Positions 5,826-12,368 are shown, counted from the stretch's first letter. The stretch: 13,111 nt of DNA from Elusimicrobia bacterium RIFCSPLOWO2_12_FULL_59_9 (GCA_001800185.1 MGUX01000014.1:1-13111); one strand, 5' to 3'. Numbers and translations: made by a program. Notes: a model not told the origin generated them from the sequence alone.

Positions 5826-6033
5826 AAGTGATCGAGTGGTCAGTGGTCGAGAGAGAGTTATCAAGTGGTCAGTGGTCAAGTGGTCGAGTGGGAGGAAAAG
5901 TGGTCAAGTGAAGGTTATACGGTGGTAAGGTGGCGTCGGGTGCGTAAATCTGTTAGTTTTTACTCGACCACTGGATCACTCGATCACTGGACCACTGGTG
6001 GATAGCAACCTGGATGTTCGCAATTAAGGTGGT
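5826..6033. repeat. Intergenic inverted octamer-repeat element A2
   Basis: It lies between the convergent transketolase C and yraN genes. The left arm (about 5826-5935) is a chain of AGTGGTC / AGTGATC / AAGTGGTC units. The right arm (5961-6000) has the complementary GACCACT / GATCACT units. The core includes GTTTTTACTCGA (5956-5967), identical to the core edge of A1. Positions 5977-6003 equal the inverse of 294-320 perfectly over 27 bp, so A2 is A1 in the opposite orientation. As an inverted structure at the junction of converging genes it could act as a two-way terminator, but no U-tract is obvious. Confidence 0.85.
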
Positions 6034-6396
6034 CTAGTAGGTGTAGCGCGAAGAGGCTTGGAACGCGTTTTCTATATGGCGCACGACGCCGTTTTCGATG
6101 GCGATCACGTCGAAGCGGACGGCCGCCGGCCGCAGGGCTTTGTGCTTGATGTAGCACAGCGCGGTTTTGACCATTTTTGCCTGCTTGCGGGCATCCACGG
6201 CTTGCTCCGGAAGGCCCCACGCGCCGGAGCTGCGGGCCTTGACTTCGACGAAGACGAGAATGTCCCGCTTCTGCGCCACCAGGTCTATTTCGCCGAAAGG
6301 GCTGCGGTAGGAATGCACTTGGAGAGCGTACCCCCGCTCCTCCAAAAATCGCGCGGCCAGCAGCTCGCTTTCCCGCCCCAGAGATTTATTGGACAT
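6034..6396 (-). CDS. yraN: YraN/UPF0102 family nuclease-fold protein
   Basis: This 120-aa protein matches the UPF0102 family in length and motifs: an N-terminal GRESELLAARFLEERGY (7-23), then GEIDLVAQ (35-42) and VFVEVKARSS (48-57). The latter two contain the Asp and Glu-x-Lys residues of a PD-(D/E)XK-type endonuclease core. The family has no settled role, though it is often found beside rnhB and a link to DNA processing is commonly suggested. The ATG lies within the end of rnhB (11-bp overlap, 6386-6396), so the two are co-translated. It is the last gene of the minus-strand operon. Its TAG stop and the following ACCACCTTA resemble the end of the Crp/Fnr gene at 263-274, where element A1 begins. 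Confidence 0.93.
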   Translation of the reverse strand: MSNKSLGRESELLAARFLEERGYALQVHSYRSPFGEIDLVAQKRDILVFVEVKARSSGAWGLPEQAVDARKQAKMVKTALCYIKHKALRPAAVRFDVIAIENGVVRHIENAFQASSRYTY

Positions 6397-7042
6397 CGGA
6401 CAATTGCCGCACGGGCTTAAACGTGCGGCGATGTATTTCGCACGGTCCCAAGCTCCGGAGAGCCTCCAGATGGACGGCGGTGCCGTAGCCCTTGTGCGCC
6501 TTAAAGCCGTAGCCGGGATAGAGCGCGTCCTGCTCCCGCATCCACCGGTCGCGGGTCACCTTGGCGACGATGCTGGCCGCGGCGACGCTGGCGCTCAAGG
6601 CGTCAGCGTCGACCCAGGTTTGCTGGCGCCGCTCCAAGCCCGGAACCGGACGGTTTCCGTCCACCAGCGCCAAAGTCGTTTCCAGCGGCAAGGGAACCGG
6701 GCTCGCTTTCAGGCACGCCATGATGGCGCGGCGCATCGCCACAAGAGTCGCCTGCAATATATTGAGAGCGTCCACCTTGCCGGCCGAAACCGCGGCGACC
6801 CCGCGGCATAAAGCCCGCGAACGCAGGGCCTCAAATAAAAGCTCCCTCTTCAAAGGAGGGAGCAGTTTGCTGTCGCGCAGGCCGTCGAGCGGGGGTTTCC
6901 GGCCGGGTTCCTGCAGGATCACCGCCGCCGCCACGACCGGCCCCGCCAAGCATCCCCTGCCGGCCTCATCCACGCCGATCAAATACCTGGCCCCGAATCG
7001 TTTTTTGACGGCATCGTCGAAGGCGTACAGGGAACTCGCCAT
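6386..7042 (-). CDS. rnhB: Ribonuclease HII
   Basis: The enzyme cleaves RNA in RNA-DNA hybrids and starts removal of misincorporated ribonucleotides from DNA. The protein has 218 aa from the ATG at 7040-7042. A TTG two codons upstream is an alternative start. The catalytic set is visible: GVDEAGRGCLAGPVVAAAV (23-41, Asp25 and Glu26), DSK (57-59), VDGN (127-130, Asp128) and the segment with Asp147 before SVAAASIVAKVTRDR (152-166). GYGT follows later. Length and motifs are typical of type 2 RNase H. It starts 9 bp after the rplS stop and overlaps yraN by 11 bp, the widespread rplS-rnhB-yraN order. No clear SD precedes the start, so coupling to rplS translation is likely. Confidence 0.95.
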   Translation of the reverse strand: MASSLYAFDDAVKKRFGARYLIGVDEAGRGCLAGPVVAAAVILQEPGRKPPLDGLRDSKLLPPLKRELLFEALRSRALCRGVAAVSAGKVDALNILQATLVAMRRAIMACLKASPVPLPLETTLALVDGNRPVPGLERRQQTWVDADALSASVAAASIVAKVTRDRWMREQDALYPGYGFKAHKGYGTAVHLEALRSLGPCEIHRRTFKPVRQLSDVQ

Positions 7043-7051
7043 CGTCAAGGG

Positions 7052-7498
7052 CTAGGAGCTGAGGACCTCTTTGGGGGGGTGCTGCGGCAGCTCGCCGTCG
7101 GCGCCGCCCGCCTTTTCCGGGGCTTGGGTTTCCTGCTTTGCCTCGGTAACCGGGCCGGTTTGCTCGCCGGACTCCACATGCGCGGCTTTCCCCTTGCGCT
7201 TTCTAAGATAGAACAGTTTCGCCCGGCGAACGCGCCCTGGGCGCACCATTTCGATCTTGTCGATGCGCGGGGAATGGAGCGGAAAAATGCGCTCCACCCC
7301 GACGCCGAAGGAGACTTTGCGGACGGCGAAGGTTTCCGACGGGCCGGAGCCGCGCCGGCTGATGACCACGCCTTCAAAGACCTGTATCCGCTCGTTTTCG
7401 CCTTCGATGACCTTGGCGTGAACTTTGACCTGGTCGCCGGTCCTAAAGTGGGGAATTTTCTTGGATCCGGTGTTGGTGGATATCTTTTCTTGTACCAT
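7052..7498 (-). CDS. rplS: Ribosomal protein bL19
   Basis: This is a large-subunit ribosomal protein at the 30S-50S interface. The start is the ATG at 7496-7498, preceded by AGGAGAGAG in the ribosome-binding position. The longer open frame to 7741 is a shadow of trmD. The 148-aa product has the bL19 core: HFRTGDQVKVHAKVIEGENERIQVFEGVVISRR, then FAVRKVSFGVGVERIFPLHSPRI and KIEMVRPGRVRRAKLFYLRKRKGKAA. Typical bL19 is about 115 aa. The last roughly 37 residues (VESGEQTGPVTEAKQETQAPEK...KEVLSS) are a Gln/Glu/Pro-rich, probably disordered extension. It lies between trmD (10 bp upstream) and rnhB in the standard rpsP-trmD-rplS operon. Confidence 0.97.
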   Translation of the reverse strand: MVQEKISTNTGSKKIPHFRTGDQVKVHAKVIEGENERIQVFEGVVISRRGSGPSETFAVRKVSFGVGVERIFPLHSPRIDKIEMVRPGRVRRAKLFYLRKRKGKAAHVESGEQTGPVTEAKQETQAPEKAGGADGELPQHPPKEVLSS

Positions 7499-7508
7499 TA
7501 GCTCTCTC

Positions 7509-8177
7509 CTATGCCGCAAGCAAATCCGGGCGTTTGCGCCGGGTGACCGTGCGCGCCCTTTTTTTGCGCCAAGACTCGATGGCCTGATGATTTCCGGAAA
7601 GCAAAATTTTGGGAACCCTGCGTCCCTTCCAAACGGCCGGACGCGTATACTGCGGAAACTCCAAAAGCCCGTCCCGCAGGCTTTCCGCGCGGGCGCCCTC
7701 CAAGTTTCCGAGCGCTCCGGGAATGAGCCGGATGAGGGCATCGACGACGACCATGGACGGAATTTCGCCCCCGGTCAGCACGTAATCTCCAATGGAAATC
7801 TCTTTATCCACGTAGCGCAGGACGCGCGCGTCCACACCCTCGTAGTGTCCGGAGACTAAAATGAGATGTTTTTCCAGCGCCAGGGACTCGGCCGTCGCCT
7901 GGTTGAAAACCGCGCCCTGGGGCGAAAGAAAAATGACCGTGGAATCCCGGCGCCGGACGCTTTCAATGGCCCGGACCAACGGCTCGGCCTGAAGCAGCAT
8001 TCCAGGCCCGCCGCCGTAGGGCCGGTCGTCCACCTTGCGGTGCTTGTCGGAGGAAAAATCCCTCGGGTTGACGAAATGGATCTGCACGAGCCCCTTTTTG
8101 CGGGCGCGCTCGATCATGCTCTGGGAAAAAGGCCCCTGGAACATGCCGGGAAATAGGGTGACGATGTCGATTCGCAT
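7509..8177 (-). CDS. trmD: tRNA (guanine-N1-)-methyltransferase TrmD
   Basis: The enzyme methylates G37 next to the anticodon of several tRNAs with S-adenosylmethionine, preventing +1 frameshifts. The 222-aa protein starts MRIDIVTLFPGMF. It has DRPYGGGPGM (51-60) and the trefoil-knot SAM-binding segments LVSGHYEGVDARV (107-119) and SIGDYVLTGGE (128-138). The catalytic-loop Asp169 in RDGLLEFPQYTRP is at the same number as in E. coli, and the C-terminal WRKKRARTVTRRKRPDLL binds tRNA. The ATG at 8175-8177 has an AAGG at about 7 nt and follows khpA by 9 bp. The rimM gene that usually precedes trmD is absent here. Confidence 0.97.
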   Translation of the reverse strand: MRIDIVTLFPGMFQGPFSQSMIERARKKGLVQIHFVNPRDFSSDKHRKVDDRPYGGGPGMLLQAEPLVRAIESVRRRDSTVIFLSPQGAVFNQATAESLALEKHLILVSGHYEGVDARVLRYVDKEISIGDYVLTGGEIPSMVVVDALIRLIPGALGNLEGARAESLRDGLLEFPQYTRPAVWKGRRVPKILLSGNHQAIESWRKKRARTVTRRKRPDLLAA

Positions 8178-8186
8178 GGGCCGCCT

Positions 8187-8414
8187 TCAGCCGATCTCCA
8201 AAACCGATTTTTTGCCCGCGCGCGTCGAACTGACGAACAACAGCGAGCGGATCGCCCGTATGATTCTTCCTTTCTTGCCGATGATTTTGCCTTTATCATC
8301 GTCGGCAACCTTCAACTGCATCTTCAGCACGCCGTCGCTATCGACGGCGTCCACCGAGACCGCGTCCGGCTTGTCCACCAGGGACTTCGCCAAAAAAACC
8401 ACCAGTTCCTTCAT
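8187..8414 (-). CDS. khpA: KH-domain RNA-binding protein KhpA
   Basis: This small KH protein typically works with KhpB/Jag in RNA binding that affects cell elongation and division in Gram-positives. In other phyla its role is less clear. The preferred start is the ATG at 8412-8414 (MKELVVFLAKSLVDKPDAV), because AGGAGGG lies 7 nt upstream and family members begin this way. An upstream in-frame codon at 8447 would add 11 atypical residues and reach into repeat element B1. The 75-aa product carries the nucleic-acid-binding loop GKIIGKKGRIIRAIRSLL (42-59, GKKG at 46-49). The position between rpsP and trmD is the standard one for this family. Confidence 0.93.
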   Translation of the reverse strand: MKELVVFLAKSLVDKPDAVSVDAVDSDGVLKMQLKVADDDKGKIIGKKGRIIRAIRSLLFVSSTRAGKKSVLEIG

Positions 8415-8441
8415 AAAATTTCCCTCCTGCCTAACCAGCCT

Positions 8442-8597
8442 TCTCAACGACAGTGTTCAAGTGGTAAAGTGATAAAGTGGTAGAGTGGCAACAAACAAAA
8501 AAACGGCTACCGCCCACCCCGTGTAAAGACTTGCCGTCCTCCCCTCCGTCACTTTACCACTATACCACTCTACCACTTGTTTCCCCGCTCTCCACTT
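8442..8597. repeat. Intergenic inverted repeat element B1
   Basis: It starts TCTCAACGACAGTG, then AGTGGTAA / AGTGATAA / AGTGGTAG units. A core containing GGCTACCGCC and TTGCCGTCCTCCCCTCCG follows. It ends in complementary units TCACTTTACCACTATACCACTCTACCACTT. A second copy, of the same order and clearly homologous over its whole length, lies at 9083-9242. The units match the pattern of the A elements with TA in place of TC. It sits between rpsP and khpA inside the operon and its last base overlaps the rpsP stop codon. Confidence 0.85.
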
Positions 8598-8884
8598 CAC
8601 TTCGTTGAAGCCGGCTCGGCCGGTTTGGCGGCCGCCGCCGCGCGCTTGGCCAGGCGGATGAGCGACAGCACTGTCTCCGAAGGCTTCGCGCCGACGCCCA
8701 GCCAATAGGAAACGCGATCCGCTTTGAGCTGAATTTTATCCTTGGCCTTGTCGCCCCTCGGGTCGTAAATTCCCAGAATTTCCAAGGGCCGCCCTGCAGG
8801 GCCGCTGCGCTTGTCGATGGCCACCATCCGATAATAGGGCTGCCGATGCTTGCCGACTCTCTGCAATCTTAAAACTGCCGCCAT
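8597..8884 (-). CDS. rpsP: Ribosomal protein bS16
   Basis: This is a small-subunit ribosomal protein needed for 30S assembly. The 95-aa sequence opens with the family hallmark MAAVLRLQRVGKHRQPYYRMVAID and continues with GRPLEILGIYDPR and DRVSYWLGVGAKPSETVLSLI. The Ala/Lys-rich tail KRAAAAAKPAEPASTK is a common variable region. The ATG at 8882-8884 is preceded by a strong SD (GAGGAGGAG). The gene is enclosed by two homologous repeat elements, B1 at its 3' end (sharing the final base of its TGA) and B2 upstream, with a structured 190-nt leader between. In most genomes rpsP directly follows ffh or leads khpA-rimM-trmD-rplS. Here it follows rpe. Confidence 0.97.
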   Translation of the reverse strand: MAAVLRLQRVGKHRQPYYRMVAIDKRSGPAGRPLEILGIYDPRGDKAKDKIQLKADRVSYWLGVGAKPSETVLSLIRLAKRAAAAAKPAEPASTK

Positions 8885-8901
8885 AATAACTCCTCCTCTT
8901 T

Positions 8902-9084
8902 GTCGCGCCCTGCGCGTCCTCGCTAACGCTCGGTGCTCGGGCCGAAGCCTCCGCTTTCAAGGTATTGCGCGGAGGCGCTCCCCAAGGGGCTACCGCCCCT
9001 ATGGCGGCATCGAGTTAACTCGATGCCTGTACCCCATTAAGGTTCGGCGGACCATGCCGCCGGATAAGTCGCGCCCTGCGCGTC
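8902..9084. repeat. Hairpin-rich rpsP leader framed by 17-bp direct repeats
   Basis: The 17-mer GTCGCGCCCTGCGCGTC occurs at 8902-8918 and again at 9068-9084. Between the copies are several stems: GCCTCCGC/GCGGAGGC (8947-8954 with 8969-8976), GGGGC/GCCCC (8986-8999), a perfect 22-bp palindrome (9006-9027, centre GAGTTAACTC) and GGCGG/CCGCC (9046-9061). No ORF with a plausible start covers it. It could be a regulatory leader of rpsP, or an inserted repeat element whose ends duplicated. I see no known riboswitch pattern. Confidence 0.6.
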
Positions 9085-9242
9085 TCAACGACAGTGGTAA
9101 AGTGATAGAGTGGTAGAGTGGCAACAAGCACAAAAACAGCTACCGCCTCTCCCGTGCGTCTGGATTGAAAGCTTGCCGTCCTCCCCTCCGTCACTTTACC
9201 ACTTTACCACTCTACCACTTATTTTTCCCCACTCTGCCACTT
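9083..9242. repeat. Intergenic inverted repeat element B2 (overlaps the end of rpe)
   Basis: This is a second copy of B1 in the same orientation: TCTCAACGACAGTG start, AGTGGTA-type left arm, the same core blocks (CTACCGCC, CTTGCCGTCCTCCCCTCCG), right arm TCACTTTACCACTTTACCACTCTACCACTT. It differs from B1 by scattered substitutions and an insertion in the core. The last 24 bp (9219-9242) encode the final seven codons and stop of rpe. Confidence 0.85.
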
Positions 9243-9905
9243 GGCGTTGGCGATTCTCTTCAAATCCCTGACCGCCGCCGCCGGGTCGCGCGCGCCAAAG
9301 ACCGCGCTTCCGGCCACCAAGGCGTCCGCTCCGCTTTCAACGGCCAGCGGCGCGGTGCGCCGGTCAATGCCGCCGTCCACCTGGAGCCACACCGGAAGAC
9401 GCCGCTTTGATATCTCCTGCCTTAACCGCTTGACCTTCGGCAACATGTCCCGCATGAACGCCTGGCCGCCGAAGCCCGGCTCCACCGTCATGACCAGGAT
9501 CAGATCGGCCTGCGCCAAGTACGGCAGCGCCTTCCCGGCGCCGGTCTTGGGCCGCAGCGCCAGCCCCGCCTTGGCGCCCGACCGGCGAATCTTTTTCAAC
9601 ACGGCCCCGGGGCTTGTGGACGAAGTCCCGGCTCCCCGGCAGGCCTCCCAATGAACCACGATCATGCCCGCGCCGGCCTGGGCGAAGGCTTCGATAAAAT
9701 TCCAAGGCGCGCTGACCATCAAATGCGCGTCGATGGGCAAGCCCGTCGCTTGGGTCAGCGCCTCGACATGCCCCGGCCCGAAAGAGAGGTTGGGCACGAA
9801 GTGCCCGTCCATCACGTCCACCGAGATCCAGTCGGCGCCGCCTTTTTCGGCTTTACGGACCGACCGCCCCAGGCTGGAGAAATCCGCCGCGAGAACCGAG
9901 GGCAC
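9219..9905 (-). CDS. rpe: Ribulose-phosphate 3-epimerase (divergent)
   Basis: The protein interconverts ribulose-5-phosphate and xylulose-5-phosphate in the pentose phosphate pathway, feeding transketolase. The 228-aa (beta/alpha)8 sequence shows PSVLAADFSSLG (2-13), VDVMDGHFVPN (29-39), HLMV (61-64), VEPGFGGQAF (141-150) and QVDGGI (175-180). Three expected metal ligands are present (Asp30, His61, Asp177). The fourth, the His of the usual HxDVMDG, is Ser28. The usual GLALNP is GLALRP. It may therefore be a divergent or functionally shifted epimerase. The GTG start at 9903-9905 has AAGG 8 nt upstream but drops the first residues of strand 1. The frame stays open further upstream (GKVRI) without a standard start. 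The C-terminus (KWQSGEK) comes from repeat B2. Confidence 0.9.
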   Translation of the reverse strand: MPSVLAADFSSLGRSVRKAEKGGADWISVDVMDGHFVPNLSFGPGHVEALTQATGLPIDAHLMVSAPWNFIEAFAQAGAGMIVVHWEACRGAGTSSTSPGAVLKKIRRSGAKAGLALRPKTGAGKALPYLAQADLILVMTVEPGFGGQAFMRDMLPKVKRLRQEISKRRLPVWLQVDGGIDRRTAPLAVESGADALVAGSAVFGARDPAAAVRDLKRIANAKWQSGEK

Positions 9906-9946
9906 GATCCGGACCTTGCCGTTGGGCTGGGGAAAAACAGAGCGCT

Positions 9947-10844
9947 TTATAAATCCCTCTCTTCCACGAGAATGCCGTTGACGAAAATGCGGGCCCTGGA
10001 GTTGCCCGCGTCGGGAATGGCCAGATCGATCTTGCTTCCCGGGGACCGGAGCCCGTTGAAAACCTCGCGCTCCCCCTGCTCGTTGATGACCACGATGCGC
10101 ACTAAGCTCTCGGAGCTAAGTGCGCATCGTGGTCATCAACGAGCAAAGGCTCAGGACGGAGTCCTGAAGCGCGATGGCGTCCGGGTTGGGCTTCTGGCTT
10201 AAAATGGTCCCCCGCGGAAAAAGAGAATCCGAATTGGCGGTGATGGCCACGGGCAGCATGTGCTTTTGCGCCCAAGTTTCCGCCTCGCCGACGTTGCGCT
10301 GCCGGAAATCGGGGAAAAGCACGATGCCGGGAGGCGGCGAGCCCGCGGAGACGACGGCGTTGACCATGGTATTTTTCTCGATGCTGCTTTCCGCGCCCGG
10401 ATCCTGCGACAGCACGAAGCCCTTTTCCACGCGCAGCGAGAAGGATTCGCTGACCTCTCCCAAAAGAAGCTGCCTCTGGCGCAGCAGCATTTCGGCGTTG
10501 CGAAGCGGCAGGCCGATGAGACTGGGCACGAAAACCGATTCCCCCCCCTGGCCTATGACGACGCGCACGGTCTTGCCTTCCCGCACGATCGTCCCCGCTT
10601 CGGGATACTGCCTTAAAATCGCGCCGATGGGCACTTGATCGTTGAACTCCTCGTCCTCTTTGCGGATGCCCAATTTTAGCGGCGCCAGCATATCCAAGGC
10701 GGCCAGGACGGACCTGCCCCGCAAGTCCGGAATTTGTCTTTCGGGCTTGCTGTGAATGAGGCCTTCCATCGCCCAGTGGAAGGAGAAATAGCCGACGGCG
10801 GCTAAAAAAAGAAAAGCGAAGGCGCCCTCAACGACCCGCTTCAC
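9947..10844 (-). pseudogene. PASTA-domain single-pass membrane protein, frame broken by a palindrome
   Basis: Translation probably starts at GTG 10842-10844, with GGGAGGAA 4 nt upstream and 29 bp after fmt. It gives one transmembrane helix (about 5-25, GAFAFLFLAAVGYFSFHW) and three PASTA repeats (about 37-98, 105-167 and 176-234), each with a VP/IP/FPD start and a P-E-A-G or equivalent. The frame then enters a 69-bp palindrome and stops at 10116. In another frame the expected C-terminus continues past the palindrome (ESLVRIVVINEQGEREV ... VNGILVEERDL) to TAA 9947-9949. Leaving out 34 bp of the palindrome would join the two in frame (LSLESLVRIV). PASTA domains bind peptidoglycan fragments and beta-lactams in Ser/Thr kinases and PBPs. 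In Firmicutes the kinase PrkC sits between fmt and rpe. This protein sits in the same place but has no kinase domain. Confidence 0.8.
10077..10145. repeat. 69-bp near-perfect palindrome inside the PASTA gene
   Basis: The arms 10077-10109 and 10113-10145 are reverse complements over 33 bp with a single mismatch, separated by only 3 bp (TCG). The arm on the low-coordinate side is coding sequence that fits the protein family (LVRIVVINEQ on the minus strand). The other arm is its inverted copy and shifts the frame. It looks like a fold-back duplication, either a real template-switch mutation or a sequencing/amplification chimera. Confidence 0.9.
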
Positions 10845-10873
10845 CTGGTTCCTCCCGGGCGGTCGGGGAGGCG

Positions 10874-11800
10874 TCACCGCAGCGTATCCCCTTTCTTGAG
10901 ATGCAGGCCGTTTAAAAAGGCCGCGGCCGGCATGCGCTTTTTCCCGCCGGGTTGTACCTCTAAAATCCACAATTTTCCCGTCTGACATTGTACCAAAAAG
11001 CCTTTGCCGGCTTCAATGTCGACGACGGCGCCCGGGCGCGCGCTGTGCGCCGGCTTCATATCGCCTAAACGCGCCCTGAAAACGTTTATCGGGCCGCCCT
11101 GGAGCCGGAGGCTGGCCGGGGGACCGGCGGCGAGCGCGCGGACGCGGTTTAAAATCGCCTCCGCCGGCATATCCCAGGCGATGACGCGATCCTCCGGCTT
11201 AAGCTTGGGGGCCAGGGACGGCTCCCCCCGCTGGGCCTCCCGGAAGATGCGGCCCGCCTCGATGTCGGAAAGACACACCGACAGCGTCCACAAACCCAGC
11301 TCGCTCAATTTTTGCGTCAGGCTCACCGCGTCGTCCTCCGGCGCGATGGAAATTTCCGCCAAGCGCTGAATAGGCCCGGTGTCCATGCCGGCGTCCACCC
11401 AAAAGCACGTCACGCCGGTCCTTTGTTCCCCGCGCATCAGCGACCAGGCGATGGGCGCCGCGCCCCGGTACTTGGGAAGGCAGGAGAAGTGGACGTTTAA
11501 ATTGCCCTTCAGCGTCGCCGCCAGGGCCTCGGGGGGCAAAATTTTCCCGTAGGCGACGATCACCGCCAAATCCGCCCGCAAAGCGCTCAACTCGGCGATA
11601 ATCTCGGAGATTTTATGCGGCTGAAAAACCCGGATCCCTTTGCTGTCGGCCAAAACTTTGACGGGAGTCGGCTTGGGAAGCATTCCGCGCCCCGAAGGGC
11701 GGTCGGGCTGGGTGACGACCGCGACGACTTGGCAGCACCTGAGCACCAGGGAGAAAAAAGGGACGGCCAGTTGCGGACTGCCGTAGAAAATCGCCTTCAT
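10874..11800 (-). CDS. fmt: Methionyl-tRNA formyltransferase
   Basis: The enzyme formylates Met-tRNA-fMet with 10-formyl-tetrahydrofolate for translation initiation. The 308-aa protein is normal length. The N-terminal Rossmann domain starts MKAIFYGSPQLAVPFF and has the tRNA-contacting loop VTQPDRPSGRG (29-39). The catalytic segment LNVHFSCLPKYRGAAPIAW (101-119) holds Asn102 and His104, and MDTGPI (139-144) holds Asp140. Most homologues read HPSLLP where this has HFSCLP. The C-terminal OB-like domain begins near residue 205 (DRVIAWDMPAEAILNRVRAL). The ATG at 11798-11800 lies 13 bp after the def stop. Def removes the formyl group that this enzyme adds, the usual def-fmt pairing. Confidence 0.96.
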   Translation of the reverse strand: MKAIFYGSPQLAVPFFSLVLRCCQVVAVVTQPDRPSGRGMLPKPTPVKVLADSKGIRVFQPHKISEIIAELSALRADLAVIVAYGKILPPEALAATLKGNLNVHFSCLPKYRGAAPIAWSLMRGEQRTGVTCFWVDAGMDTGPIQRLAEISIAPEDDAVSLTQKLSELGLWTLSVCLSDIEAGRIFREAQRGEPSLAPKLKPEDRVIAWDMPAEAILNRVRALAAGPPASLRLQGGPINVFRARLGDMKPAHSARPGAVVDIEAGKGFLVQCQTGKLWILEVQPGGKKRMPAAAFLNGLHLKKGDTLR

Positions 11801-11813
11801 AAAAGGTCGGGCC

Positions 11814-12368
11814 CTAAGTCCAGTTTTTTTTGAGCTGGCGTATGATCCGGGAGGCTTTCCAGCGCATCAACAACGGAAGGCGGTCGACAAAAAGCTTGCC
11901 GTTTAAGTGGTCCGTTTCATGCTGCAGCGCCCGCGCGAAGAGCCCCAAACCCGTGATTTCAACGGGCAGGCCGTGCTCGTTGAGAGCTTTGACTTTGACG
12001 CGGCTGGAGCGGCGCAGCTTGGCATAGAGCCCGGGAATCGAGAGGCATCCCTCCTCGCTTTCCTCCGCTCCGGATTTCTCGACAATCTCGGGGTTGATGA
12101 GGACCCATCGCTTGGACTTCCCGCCGGGCTTGACATCGATGACCGCCAAGCGCAGCGGCAGGCCGATCTGGGGAGCGGCCAGCCCCACGCCGTTGGCGGC
12201 GCGCATGGTGGCCCACATGTCTTCCAAAATTTCCGGCAGCAGCTTGGTGATCTGCTCGAACGGAACGGTCTTGCAGCGCTGCCGCAGCACTTTTTCCCCG
12301 TGCTTTGTGATTCTCAGGATTTTTCCTTCGGCGCGCCCCTCGGGTTGTTTGTCTTCAACCTTCTCCAT
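11814..12368 (-). CDS. def: Peptide deformylase
   Basis: This metalloenzyme removes the formyl group from nascent proteins. From the ATG at 12366-12368 it has 184 aa. A TTG four codons upstream is possible but less likely. All three motifs are intact: GVGLAAPQIG (60-69), EGCLS (106-110, metal ligand Cys108) and QHETDHLNG (149-157, ligands His150 and His154 with catalytic Glu151). An N-terminal extension of about 15 charged residues precedes the usual KILRI start, and the C-terminus is Lys/Arg-rich (RWKASRIIRQLKKNW). No SD is present. A TATAAT box 14 bp before the ATG suggests its own promoter and a very short leader. It begins 24 bp after the preceding gene. Confidence 0.96.
   Translation of the reverse strand: MEKVEDKQPEGRAEGKILRITKHGEKVLRQRCKTVPFEQITKLLPEILEDMWATMRAANGVGLAAPQIGLPLRLAVIDVKPGGKSKRWVLINPEIVEKSGAEESEEGCLSIPGLYAKLRRSSRVKVKALNEHGLPVEITGLGLFARALQHETDHLNGKLFVDRLPLLMRWKASRIIRQLKKNWT

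Noticed and set aside
7499..7741. N-terminal extension of bL19 (open frame to 7741)
   Set aside because: It overlaps trmD, encodes an unlikely sequence, and a good SD precedes the ATG at 7496-7498, where the protein family starts.
10845..10988. Longer PASTA-protein start within fmt
   Set aside because: It would overlap fmt by over 100 bp. A GTG with a strong SD at 10842-10844 starts just before the membrane helix.
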